Source: Methylobacterium tarhaniae
GTDB lineage: Bacteria; Pseudomonadota; Alphaproteobacteria; Rhizobiales; Beijerinckiaceae
Assembly: GCF_001043955.1 (NCBI RefSeq)
Contig: NZ_LABZ01000171.1
Span: 1-32,917, forward strand
Length of the DNA: 32,917 nucleotides
Reading direction: 5' to 3'
Under the pieces are notes generated by a model, which saw only the letters and a list, made by a program, of their open reading frames with translations, did not search any database and was not told the origin of the DNA. The number at the start of each line of letters is the position of its first letter. Position 1 is the stretch's first letter. The position numbers and the translations under genes were made by a program. Shown here piece after piece: positions 22,122 through 29,988 of the stretch.

Positions 22122-23150
22122 CTACTGCGTTCCGCCCTTCGCCTCTTTCTGGAACTCATCGATCACGTCCTTGCCGACGCGCTTCGCCATGTCGGCGGTG
22201 ACCGGCTCCAGGGCCGCCCTCCAGGCCGCCTTCTCCTCGGCGGTCAGGGTGATGAACGTGGTCTTGCCGGACTTCTTCATCTCGTCGAGGGCATCGGCAT
22301 TGTCCTTGTCGGCGACCTCGTTGGCGTAGACGCTCGCCTCCTTCATCGCCTTGTCGAGCTCGGTCCGGATCTCGGCCGGCAGTCCGTCCCAGAACTTCTT
22401 GTTGGTGATCACCGCGTAGCCGATATAGCCGTGATCGGAGAGGGTGATGTATTTCTGCACTTCATGGTGCTTCTGGGTGAACATGTTCGAGGGCGTGTTC
22501 TCCGAACCGTCGACCACGCCGGTCTGCATGCCCTGGTAGACCTCCGAGAAGGCCATCACCTGCGGGATCGCGCCGAGGGCGCGGAACTGCGCTTCCAGCA
22601 CCTTCGAGGACTGGATCCGCATCTTCAGGCCGCGGAAATCCGCCGGCATCCGCAGCGGCTTGTTGGCGCTCATCACCTTGAAGCCGTTGTCCCAATAGGC
22701 CAGGCCGGTGATGCCCTTCGATTGCAGCTTGTCGAACAGGCGCTTGCCGAGCGCCCCGTCGGTGACCCGGCGCAGGGCCGCCTTGTCGGGCAGGATGAAG
22801 GGCAGGTCGAAGACCTCGAACTCCTTGGCACCGAGCGGCCCGAACTTCGCCAGCGACGGCGCCAGCATCTGCACCGCGCCGAGCTGGAGCGCCTCGACCT
22901 CCTCCTTGTCCTTGAACAGCTGCGAGTTCGGGTAGACCTCGACCTTCACCCGGCCAGCAGTGTACTTCTCGGCCAGCTCCTTGAACTTGTCGGCGCCGCG
23001 GCCCTTGGGGGTATCGGGCGCGACCACGTGGCTGAACTTGATCACGATCGGCGCCTGGGCGAGCGCGGCGCCCGACAGGAGCAGCAGGGCGGTGCCGGCC
23101 GCGAGCGCGCGGCGGGTGAGCGCCCGGACGGGGCGGGACGACGGCGTCAT
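22122..23150 (-). CDS. TRAP transporter substrate-binding protein (DctP family)
   Basis: 342-residue periplasmic binding protein. A signal peptide lies at about 1-31 (RRALAAGTALLLLSGAALAQA, cut after AQA). The mature protein starts IVIKFSHVVAPDTPKGRGA, typical of DctP. The carboxylate-binding Arg is in FRGLKMRIQSS. Other family marks are EVEALQLGAVQM, FEVFDLPFILPD, and the closing EVYQGMQTGVVDGSENTPSNM. It would deliver a C4-dicarboxylate or other organic acid to a DctQM membrane pair, but no such genes are next to it and a strong terminator follows. The ATG at 23150 has GAGGAAA upstream. It lies 77 bp after the hydratase gene on the same strand. Confidence 0.92.
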   Translation of the reverse strand: MTPSSRPVRALTRRALAAGTALLLLSGAALAQAPIVIKFSHVVAPDTPKGRGADKFKELAEKYTAGRVKVEVYPNSQLFKDKEEVEALQLGAVQMLAPSLAKFGPLGAKEFEVFDLPFILPDKAALRRVTDGALGKRLFDKLQSKGITGLAYWDNGFKVMSANKPLRMPADFRGLKMRIQSSKVLEAQFRALGAIPQVMAFSEVYQGMQTGVVDGSENTPSNMFTQKHHEVQKYITLSDHGYIGYAVITNKKFWDGLPAEIRTELDKAMKEASVYANEVADKDNADALDEMKKSGKTTFITLTAEEKAAWRAALEPVTADMAKRVGKDVIDEFQKEAKGGTQ

Positions 23151-23227
23151 GGCGTTTCCTCGTTGTTGTCTGTTCGTTCGGCGGTGAACCTGACAGTTCG
23201 GTTCCCCCACCGCAATGCGCCGATCGC

Positions 23228-24079
23228 CTAACTCTCGGGCGCCTCCGCCTCCATGCAGACCGTGCCGCCGACGGCGGTCCAGCCACGAAACCCCTCGCCC
23301 TCGCGCCGTCCCGCCACCGCGAAGCGCGATCCGGCGATCATCGGCGAGACGCCGCGATAGCGGAAATGCGGGGGCACCCGGCCGAGGCGGACGGCCGCGA
23401 GGTTGAGGAGCAGGCTCGCCTGCATCGGCCCGTGCACCACCAGGCCGGCATAGCCCTCGACCTGCGTGGCATAGGGGTGGTCGTAGTGGAAGCGGTGGCC
23501 GTTGAAGGTCATGGCCGAGTAGCGGAACAGCAGCACGGAATTGGCCTCGACCGACCATGCGGGCTCGTTCCCGGCATCCTCGGCGGGGGCGGGCTTCGGC
23601 GGCGGCGCGGCGTCGCCCGGCCGGCTCGCCTCGCGATAGACGATGTCCTGCCGGTCGCGGATCGCCGGGCCGCGCTCCGTCAGGTAGTCGTGCCGCACGG
23701 TGACGAAGCAGAGCGTGCCGGTGCGCCCTCGCTTCACCGCCACGTCCGCCACGGTCTCGCGCCGCACCACCCGGTCGCCGATGCGCAAGGCGCCCAAGGT
23801 CTCGACCTCGCCGCCGGCCCACATCCGCCGCGGCAGCGGCACCGGCGGCAGGAACCCGCCCTTCGCCGCGTGGCCGTCGGGCCCGAGCGCGTCGGCGGCC
23901 GGTGTCTCGGGGCCGAGGCACCAATGCAGGGCGAGGGGCGCCTCGCCCTCGGCCACCGGGGCGAGGTGAGGGGCGAGCGTCGCCCGGTACTCGGCCACGA
24001 GGCGCGGGGTGACGAAGTCCTCGACCTCCCGGCTGCGGCCGATCCAGCTGCGCAAGTGGTCGATGTCGATGTCGGGCAT
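23228..24079 (-). CDS. Hotdog-fold acyl-CoA hydratase (MaoC/FAS1-DH type, mesaconyl-C4-CoA hydratase-like)
   Basis: 283-residue double-hotdog protein. The N-terminal half (MPDIDIDHLRSWIGRSREVEDFVTPRL...) matches the FAS1-type dehydratase/mesaconyl-C4-CoA (itaconyl-CoA) hydratase group: HWCLGPE, LPRRMWAGGEVE and the HDYLTERG stretch. The C-terminal half has FRYSAMTFNGHRFHYDHPYA and the YAGLVVHGP motif, where the His/Asp of the hydratase active site sit. It likely hydrates a branched C4-C5 enoyl-CoA in organic-acid breakdown. The ATG at 24079 has GGGGAA upstream; a longer reading from 24163 is not preferred. It is followed by the dctP-like gene, so a shared substrate is possible but unproven. 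Confidence 0.8.
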   Translation of the reverse strand: MPDIDIDHLRSWIGRSREVEDFVTPRLVAEYRATLAPHLAPVAEGEAPLALHWCLGPETPAADALGPDGHAAKGGFLPPVPLPRRMWAGGEVETLGALRIGDRVVRRETVADVAVKRGRTGTLCFVTVRHDYLTERGPAIRDRQDIVYREASRPGDAAPPPKPAPAEDAGNEPAWSVEANSVLLFRYSAMTFNGHRFHYDHPYATQVEGYAGLVVHGPMQASLLLNLAAVRLGRVPPHFRYRGVSPMIAGSRFAVAGRREGEGFRGWTAVGGTVCMEAEAPES

Positions 24080-24233
24080 CCCGAATTCCCCGTCGCGTCC
24101 GTCGTGCGCATCATGCCGGGCCGCGCCGATCCGTCCAGTATCGGGCCGCCTTCGCGCCTGCACACCTGCTGCCTGGACCGCGCCCCGGCCCAGTGCTTAA
24201 CTCTCTGTCAACAAATACCGGAGGAGGCGTCAC

Positions 24234-26264
24234 GTGGCTGCGCAGCACAGGTGCATCGCGATCGTCGGTCCGTTCCAGAGCGGGAAGACCGCCTTGCTCG
24301 AGGCCATCCTCCATCGCACCGGCGCGATCGACCGGCCCGGGCGCGCCGGCGCCCGCCTCGGCGACACCTCCCCCGAGGCGCGGGCGCACGGCATGAGCGT
24401 GGAACCCGCCTTCGCCACGACACGCTTCCTCGGCGAGGCCTTCACCTTCGTCGATTGCCCCGGCTCGATCGAGTTCGCCCACGACCTCAAGGCCGTGCTG
24501 CTCGCCTGCGATGCCGCGATCGTGGTCTGCGAGGCGGACGAGCGCAAGCTGCCGGCCCTGGAGCTGACCCTGCGCGAGCTGGAGGCCGCCGGCATCCCGC
24601 GCCTTCTCTTCATCAACAAGGCCGAGACCGCGCCGGGCTCGCTGCGCGATGCCCTCGCGCTGCTGCAACCCGCCTCCCGGGTGCCGCTGCTGATGCGCCA
24701 GATTCCCCTGATGGAGGGCGAGGCGGCGGTCGGCTTCATCGATCTCGCGCTGGAGCGCGCCTTCATCTGGCGCGAGCAGGCACCAAGCGAGGTGGTGGCG
24801 CTGCCCGACGGCGAGCTGCCGCGGGAGAAGGCCGAGCGCTACACGATGCTGGAGCGCCTGGCCGACCACGACGACGCCCTGATGGAGGACCTGATCGCCG
24901 AGGTGGAGCCGCAGGCCGACCGGGTCTTCGCCGACCTCGCGAGCGAGCTGCGCCGGGGCCAGGTGGTCTCGGTGCTGTTCGGCTCGGCCGAGCACGGCCA
25001 CGGCGTCACCCGCCTCCTGAAGGCGCTGCGGCACGAGGCGCCCGGTCTCCCCGAGACCCGGGAGCGCCTCGGCGTCGCGGCGGAGGGGGCGCCGCTGGTC
25101 CAGGTGATGAAGACCCTGCATACCGGCTTCGGCGGCAAGCTCTCGGTCGGCCGGGTGCTGCGGGCTGCGATCCGCGAGGGCGAGGCGGTGACGGGATCGG
25201 GCGGCGGCAGCGCCCGGGTGGCGGCGCTGACCCAGCTCGCGGGCGCCGCCGGCCACCGCGTGCCGGAGGTGCAGGCGGGCGAGGTCGCGGGCTTCGCCAA
25301 GCTCGACCCCATCGCCACCGGCGAGACCCTGACCACCGGGGCCGAGGCGCCCGACGCCCTGGCGGAACTGCCGGCGCCGGACCCCGTCCACGCCCTCGCG
25401 CTCCGGGTGCGCGACCGCAAGGACGACGTGCGCCTCTCGGCGGCCCTGGCCAAGCTCGCCGACGAGGACCCGGCGCTGATCGTCGAGCACCGCGCCGAGC
25501 TCGGCGACCTGCGCCTGTCGGGCCAGGGCGAGATGCACCTGCGGGTCGCGGTGGAGCGCCTGAGCTCACGCTTCGGCATCGGGGTCGAGACCGAGCCGGC
25601 GCGGGTGGCCTACCGCGAGACGATCCGGGGCCCCGCCGAGGCGCGGGCGCGGCACAAGAAGCAGACCGGCGGCCACGGGCAGTTCGCCGACGTGGCCCTG
25701 GCGGTGCGGCCGCTGCCGCGGGGCGAGGGATTCCTGTTCGAGGACGAGGTGGTGGGCGGCGCCGTGCCGCGCCAGTACATCGCCTCCGTCGAGGCCGGCG
25801 CCCGGGCCTTCACCGCCAAGGGGCCGCTCGGCTTTCCCGTCGTCGACATCGCCGTGACCCTGAAGGACGGCGCCGCCCACGCGGTCGATTCGTCGGACGC
25901 CGCCTTCCAGGCCGCGACGCGCCTGGCGATGGACGACGCGCTCGCCAAGGCCGGGCCGGTGCTGCTGGAGCCGATCCTGGCCGTGTCGATGGCCGTGCCG
26001 AGCGGCGCCACCGCGAAGGCCACCGGCCTCGTCACCGCCCGCCGCGGCCAGATCCTCGGCTTCGACGCGCGCCCCGGCTGGTCCGGCTGGGACGTGGTCG
26101 AGGCGCTGATCCCCGAGGCCGAGATGACCGACCTGATCGTCGAGCTGCGCTCGGCCACCGCCGGGGTCGGCACCTTCACCACGCGCTTCGACCACCGGGC
26201 GGAACTGACCGGCCGCGCCGCCGACGCGGTGCTGGCGCGCCAGCCGGTGCGCAAGGCGGGGTGA
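24234..26264 (+). CDS. EF-G-like translational GTPase (FusA paralogue)
   Basis: 676 residues from a GTG start with AGGAGG 8 bp upstream. G1 is GPFQSGKT (12-19), G3 is DCPGSIEF, and G4 is NKAE instead of NKxD. All differ from true EF-G (GHxDAGKT, DTPGHVDF, NKMD). Domains II to V follow in EF-G order, including GQGEMHLRVAVERLSSRFG, TGGHGQFADV and the C-terminal TARRGQILGF. Such divergent EF-G-like proteins occur as second copies in many alphaproteobacteria and are not the essential elongation factor; their role is unknown. It stands alone, divergent from the hydratase gene and convergent with the CDF transporter (7-bp gap). Confidence 0.9.
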   Translation: MAAQHRCIAIVGPFQSGKTALLEAILHRTGAIDRPGRAGARLGDTSPEARAHGMSVEPAFATTRFLGEAFTFVDCPGSIEFAHDLKAVLLACDAAIVVCEADERKLPALELTLRELEAAGIPRLLFINKAETAPGSLRDALALLQPASRVPLLMRQIPLMEGEAAVGFIDLALERAFIWREQAPSEVVALPDGELPREKAERYTMLERLADHDDALMEDLIAEVEPQADRVFADLASELRRGQVVSVLFGSAEHGHGVTRLLKALRHEAPGLPETRERLGVAAEGAPLVQVMKTLHTGFGGKLSVGRVLRAAIREGEAVTGSGGGSARVAALTQLAGAAGHRVPEVQAGEVAGFAKLDPIATGETLTTGAEAPDALAELPAPDPVHALALRVRDRKDDVRLSAALAKLADEDPALIVEHRAELGDLRLSGQGEMHLRVAVERLSSRFGIGVETEPARVAYRETIRGPAEARARHKKQTGGHGQFADVALAVRPLPRGEGFLFEDEVVGGAVPRQYIASVEAGARAFTAKGPLGFPVVDIAVTLKDGAAHAVDSSDAAFQAATRLAMDDALAKAGPVLLEPILAVSMAVPSGATAKATGLVTARRGQILGFDARPGWSGWDVVEALIPEAEMTDLIVELRSATAGVGTFTTRFDHRAELTGRAADAVLARQPVRKAG

Positions 26265-26271
26265 GGGGGCC

Positions 26272-27246
26272 CTACACCACGTGATCCGGCGCCAGGGCGC
26301 AGGCCGGCCCGCCGGCCAGCTCCACCTGGAGCGTGACATGGGCGATGCCGAAGCGGCGGCGCAGCAGGCCGGCGCAGTCGTTGAGGAAGGCGTTGCCGGG
26401 ATGGCCCTCAGGCATCACCAGATGGGCGGTGAGCGCGGTCTCGGTGGTGCTCATCGGCCAGACGTGGAGGTCGTGGACCTCCGCCACGCCGGGGTGCTCG
26501 GCGAGGCAGCGTCGCACCTCGGCCGGGTCGATGCCCGGGGGCACGGCGTCGAGCGAGAGCACGACGCTGTCGCGCAGCAAGCCCCAGGTGCCGGCGACGA
26601 TCACCGCCACGATGACGAGGCTGGTGACGGGATCGATCCAGGTCCAGCCGGTCGCCATGATGACGAGGCCCGCCACCACCACGCCGGCCGACACCGCGGC
26701 ATCGGCCAGCATGTGCAGGTAGGCGCCCCGCACGTTGAGGTCGTCCTTGCGGCCGGAGGCGAACAGCCAGGCGGTGACGCCGTTCACCGCGATGCCGATC
26801 AGCGCCACGATCGTGATGGTCAGGCCCGGGACGGGGGCGGGCTCATGGAAGCGCTGCACCGCCTCCCAGGCGATGGCGCCGACCGCGACCAGCAGGAACA
26901 CCGCATTGAACAGGGCGGCGAGGATCGAGGACGAGCGCAGGCCGTAGGTGAACCGCGCCGTCGGCTGCCGCTGGCCGAGGGTCGCCGCCGCCCAGGCGAC
27001 GACGAGGCCGAGCACGTCCGAGAGGTTGTGGCCGGCATCGGCGAGGAGGGCCACCGAATCGGTGAGGACGCCGTAGGCGCCCTCGATCAGCACGAAGCCG
27101 GCATTGAGGGCGATGCCGATCGCGAAGGCGCGTCCGAAACGCGCCGGGGCGTGGACGTGGCCCGGGCCGTGATGGTGATGACCGTGATCGTGATGCGCGT
27201 GATCGTGGCCGTCATGGTCATGCGCGTGGTCGTGGTGCTGGCCCAT
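26272..27246 (-). CDS. Cation diffusion facilitator (CzcD/ZitB-type Zn2+ efflux)
   Basis: 324-residue inner-membrane metal/proton antiporter, probably for Zn2+ (also Co/Cd in the family). The N-terminus (1-30) is packed with His and Asp and should bind metal. Six transmembrane helices follow. The metal site is DAGHNLSD in helix 2 and HMLADA in helix 5. The cytoplasmic C-terminal domain has EVHDLHVWPMSTTETALTAH, the CzcD signature. The ATG at 27246 (MGQHHDH) has AGGAAG upstream and is preferred over one at 27297. A 10-bp hairpin lies directly before the ribosome-binding site. Confidence 0.93.
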   Translation of the reverse strand: MGQHHDHAHDHDGHDHAHHDHGHHHHGPGHVHAPARFGRAFAIGIALNAGFVLIEGAYGVLTDSVALLADAGHNLSDVLGLVVAWAAATLGQRQPTARFTYGLRSSSILAALFNAVFLLVAVGAIAWEAVQRFHEPAPVPGLTITIVALIGIAVNGVTAWLFASGRKDDLNVRGAYLHMLADAAVSAGVVVAGLVIMATGWTWIDPVTSLVIVAVIVAGTWGLLRDSVVLSLDAVPPGIDPAEVRRCLAEHPGVAEVHDLHVWPMSTTETALTAHLVMPEGHPGNAFLNDCAGLLRRRFGIAHVTLQVELAGGPACALAPDHVV

Positions 27247-27263
27247 GCCCGCTTCCTGTCCCT

Positions 27264-27287
27264 CGCGCGGGCCTGAAGGCCCGCGCG
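27264..27287 (-). promoter_or_regulatory. Hairpin in the leader of the CDF gene
   Basis: A perfect 10-bp stem, CGCGCGGGCC (27264-27273) with GGCCCGCGCG (27278-27287), and a 4-nt loop, 18 bp before the ATG. It could modulate translation, or process or terminate read-through from the hydrolase gene. No T-run follows. Confidence 0.45.
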
Positions 27288-27318
27288 GTCGTTCCAACGC
27301 CGTAGCTTTAGGGCGAGG

Positions 27319-27346
27319 TCCGCGGGGCGGCGAGCCCCGCCGGACG
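27319..27346 (-). terminator. Terminator-like hairpin after the hydrolase gene
   Basis: GTCCGCGGGGC (27319-27329) pairs with GCCCCGCCGGAC (27335-27346) with one bulged C; the loop is 5 nt. It begins 6 bp past the hydrolase stop on the minus strand and has no clear U-tract. Confidence 0.45.
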
Positions 27347-27351
27347 CCGGG

Positions 27352-28170
27352 TCAGCCCGCCGCCAGCCGCAAGGCCGCCTCGGTCAACGCTCCGTCGGGC
27401 CGGATCATCTGGTCGAGCACCGTGAAATGGTCGTCGCCGGGCAGGGCCAGGAGGTCGCCGGGAAGGCCGGTCCCGGCCCAGGCGGCCTGGTAGACCTGCG
27501 ATTGCCGGCACAGCTCCGGCAGCTCGTCGGCCCCGTAGGCCACGGTGAGCGGGCCGGCCCGGCGCGGCAGGTGGCGGATCGGCGAGAGGGCGACCACCTC
27601 GTCCTCGGTGAGACGGAGCGCGTCGTCGAGCGCCGTGCGCCGGATCGGCGCGAGGTCGAAGATGCCCGAGACGGCGAGGCCCGCATCGACCTCGGGACAG
27701 GCCATCGCGAGCGCCGCGAGGTGCCCGCCGGCGGACCAGCCCGAGACGACGAGGCGCGGCGGGCTCACCTGCCTGCGCAGATGCGCGAGCGCCACCGGGA
27801 TCTCGGCGGCGAGCGCCGTCATCGTCGCCTCGGGACAGAGGGTGTAGCCGATCATCGCCACGTCGAGGCCGCGGGCAAGGGGACCCTCGGCCAGCGCCGA
27901 GAAGCCGTGCTTGTCGTTGCGCTGCCAGTAGCCGCCATGGATGAAGGCCAGCAGCGGCGCGCCGGCCCGGCCACAGCGGAAGAGGTCGAAACGCTGCCGC
28001 GCCCCCTCGCCGTAGGGAATGTCCGGCTCGGCCCGACGGGTCTCGCGGAACGCCGCACTGCGCTCGCGCAGGGACGCCATGATGGCGCTGCTGCCGGGAA
28101 CCGCGCCGGAATTGTCGTAGGCCTTGCTGAGGGCCGCGCGGTCCATCCCGCGCCAGTCGCCGCCCGCCAT
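27352..28170 (-). CDS. Alpha/beta hydrolase, arylformamidase-like
   Basis: 272-residue serine hydrolase. The oxyanion motif is HGGYW, the nucleophile elbow GWSAGG, and the acid and base lie in YGADELPELC and GDDHFTVLD, all in canonical order. HGGYW with LSPIRHL fits kynurenine-formamidase/BD-FAE-like esterases, so N-formylkynurenine or another small ester or amide is a candidate substrate. The neighbours do not include tryptophan-degradation genes, so the substrate is uncertain. The ATG at 28170 has GGGAGGA upstream. It lies upstream of the CDF gene on the same strand, separated by two hairpins. Confidence 0.83.
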   Translation of the reverse strand: MAGGDWRGMDRAALSKAYDNSGAVPGSSAIMASLRERSAAFRETRRAEPDIPYGEGARQRFDLFRCGRAGAPLLAFIHGGYWQRNDKHGFSALAEGPLARGLDVAMIGYTLCPEATMTALAAEIPVALAHLRRQVSPPRLVVSGWSAGGHLAALAMACPEVDAGLAVSGIFDLAPIRRTALDDALRLTEDEVVALSPIRHLPRRAGPLTVAYGADELPELCRQSQVYQAAWAGTGLPGDLLALPGDDHFTVLDQMIRPDGALTEAALRLAAG

Positions 28171-28219
28171 CGTGGATCCTCCCGGAAAGATCCCGGGAGG
28201 ATAGCCCGGAAAACGAAAA

Positions 28220-28250
28220 GGGCGGCCCCGCGCCGCGCGCAGGGCCGCCC
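28220..28250 (-). terminator. Rho-independent terminator of dctA
   Basis: A perfect 9-bp stem, GGGCGGCCC (28220-28228) with GGGCCGCCC (28242-28250), and a 13-nt loop, followed on the minus strand by TTTTCGTTTT. It lies 43 bp past the dctA stop and just before the hydrolase gene. Confidence 0.8.
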
Positions 28251-28293
28251 CCATCCTGTGCAGCCCGGGGCTGGCAAGGCCCCGGATCGTCGC

Positions 28294-29643
28294 TTACTCG
28301 GCGGCCTGGAGGGCCGGGACCGGGGCGATGTCTTCGAGCGGCAGCGGGTTGCCGTCGAGGGCGGCCTTCAGCCGGTCCATGTCGACCTCACCCTCCCAGC
28401 GGGCAACCACGATGCAGGCCACCGCGTTGCCGATGAAGTTGGTGAGCGCCCGGCATTCCGACATGAAGCGGTCGATGCCGAGGATCAGCGCCATGCCGAC
28501 GACCGGCACGGAGGGGACCACCGCGAGGGTCGCCGCCAGCGTGATGAAGCCCGAGCCGGTGACGCCGGCCGCGCCCTTCGAGGAGAGCATGGCGACGAGG
28601 AGCAGCAGGGCCTGCTCGCCGTAGCTGAGGGGCGTGTCCGTCGCCTGGGCGATGAACAGGGCCGCCATGGTCATGTAGATGTTGGTGCCGTCGAGGTTGA
28701 ACGAGTAGCCGGTGGGAACCACTAGGCCGACGACGGGCTTCGAGCAGCCGGCGCGCTCCATCTTCTCGAGCAGCGAGGGCAGGGCCGATTCGGAGGACGA
28801 GGTGCCGAGCACCAGCAGCAGCTCCTCCTTGATGTAGCGGATCAGCTTGACGATCGAGAAGCCGTTGTAGCGGGCGACCAGGCCGAGCACGCCGAAGACG
28901 AAGATCGCCGAGGTCAGGTAGAACGCGCCGACGAGATACGCGAGGTTGGCGAGCGAGGCGATGCCGTACTTGCCGATGGTGAAGGCCATCGCCCCGAAGG
29001 CGCCGATCGGGGCGACCTTCATGATGATGTGGACGACGCCGAAGATCGCCTCGGACAGGATCTTGATGAAGTCGAGCACCGGCTTGCCGCGCTCGCCCAG
29101 GAAGGCGAGGCCGAAGCCGAACAGCACCGAGAAGAACAGGACCTGAAGGATCTCGCCGCCCGAGAACGCCCCCACCGCCGTCGACGGGATGATGTTCATC
29201 AGGAAGTCGGTGATCGTCTGCGTCTTCGCCTTCTCGGCGTACATCGCGATCTGCTTAGGGTCGAGCGACTTCGGATCGATATGCATGCCTGCGCCCGGCT
29301 GGACGAGGTTTGCAATGATCAGGCCGACGATCAGCGCCAGCGTCGAGAAGGTGAGGAAGTAGATCAGCGCCTTGCCGCCGACCCGGCCGACCTTCTCGAG
29401 GTTGGTCATGCCGGCGATGCCGGAGACCACGGTGAGGAAGATCACCGGAGCGATGATCATCTTGACGAGCTTGATGAAGGCATCGCCGAGCGGCTTCATG
29501 TCGGCGCCGAGCGCCGGGTAGAAATGCCCGAGCGTGATGCCGATCGCGACGGCGACCAGGACCTGGAAATAGAGGGTCTTGTAGATCGGCTTCGGTGCCG
29601 GCGGCGCGTGGGGCGCGGTCAGCGGGGACGGGATCGTAGCCAT
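28294..29643 (-). CDS. dctA: C4-dicarboxylate transporter DctA
   Basis: 449-residue inner-membrane symporter of the DAACS family that imports succinate, fumarate and malate with protons or sodium. Family marks are KMIIAPVIFLTVVSGIAGM, the serine-rich re-entrant loop VLGTSSSESALPSLLEKM, the substrate/cation motif GYSFNLDGTNIYMTMA, and GVTGSGFITLAATL. The ATG at 29643 has GGGAGA upstream. A sigma-54 promoter at 29805-29819 and the divergent dctBD genes show classical DctB/DctD control, with a leader of about 150 nt. A good terminator follows. Confidence 0.97.
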   Translation of the reverse strand: MATIPSPLTAPHAPPAPKPIYKTLYFQVLVAVAIGITLGHFYPALGADMKPLGDAFIKLVKMIIAPVIFLTVVSGIAGMTNLEKVGRVGGKALIYFLTFSTLALIVGLIIANLVQPGAGMHIDPKSLDPKQIAMYAEKAKTQTITDFLMNIIPSTAVGAFSGGEILQVLFFSVLFGFGLAFLGERGKPVLDFIKILSEAIFGVVHIIMKVAPIGAFGAMAFTIGKYGIASLANLAYLVGAFYLTSAIFVFGVLGLVARYNGFSIVKLIRYIKEELLLVLGTSSSESALPSLLEKMERAGCSKPVVGLVVPTGYSFNLDGTNIYMTMAALFIAQATDTPLSYGEQALLLLVAMLSSKGAAGVTGSGFITLAATLAVVPSVPVVGMALILGIDRFMSECRALTNFIGNAVACIVVARWEGEVDMDRLKAALDGNPLPLEDIAPVPALQAAE

Positions 29644-29988
29644 CGGACGTTCTCCCTATAATGGCTCGTGACGGGACGGCGCTGGCGGTCGACCCGCTTT
29701 GGCGCTCTTGCTCTTGGCCGTACGGCGGCTTTGGCCGTTCGGCGGTGATCGACCTTTTCGCAAGGCCTGCCGCGCACCGGCAGGCCGCGGACAGACACAC
29801 ATTGGCAACCGGCGTGCCAGCCGGCGAAAAATCGAAATTTTTTGTTAAGTACGGACAAATAAAAGGGTTTTCATGGGACAGGAGGGAACGGCCCCGGAGA
29901 GCCTTCCGGCGCGCCGCAACGCGGGGCGGGATCCGTTCCGGAAATCCGCAACCGCCCGGACCGGGATTTGTCGTCCCGCGGGGCGCCC
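29644..29988. other. Divergent dctA-dctB control region
   Basis: No gene is seen. From dctA outward it holds the dctA leader (29644 to about 29793) and the sigma-54 promoter (29805-29819). Next is an AT-rich patch, unusual for this genome, at about 29826-29873 (AAAAATCGAAATTTTTT and nearby), where DctD or another activator might bind. The dctB start region follows. No certain dctB promoter was found. Confidence 0.5.
29805..29819 (-). promoter_or_regulatory. Sigma-54 promoter of dctA
   Basis: On the minus strand TGGCAC (29819-29814), 5 bp, TTGC (29808-29805). This matches the -24/-12 consensus TGGCAC-N5-TTGC exactly. Transcription should begin near 29793. It fits control by DctD, encoded divergently. 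Confidence 0.88.

Noticed and set aside
26281..27276. 331-codon open frame opposite the CDF transporter
   Set aside because: Shadow of the transporter; its residues mirror the His-rich and membrane segments of the real gene.
29619..29858. 79-codon minus-strand frame in the dctA leader
   Set aside because: It overlaps the sigma-54 promoter and the dctA start region; composition is noncoding.
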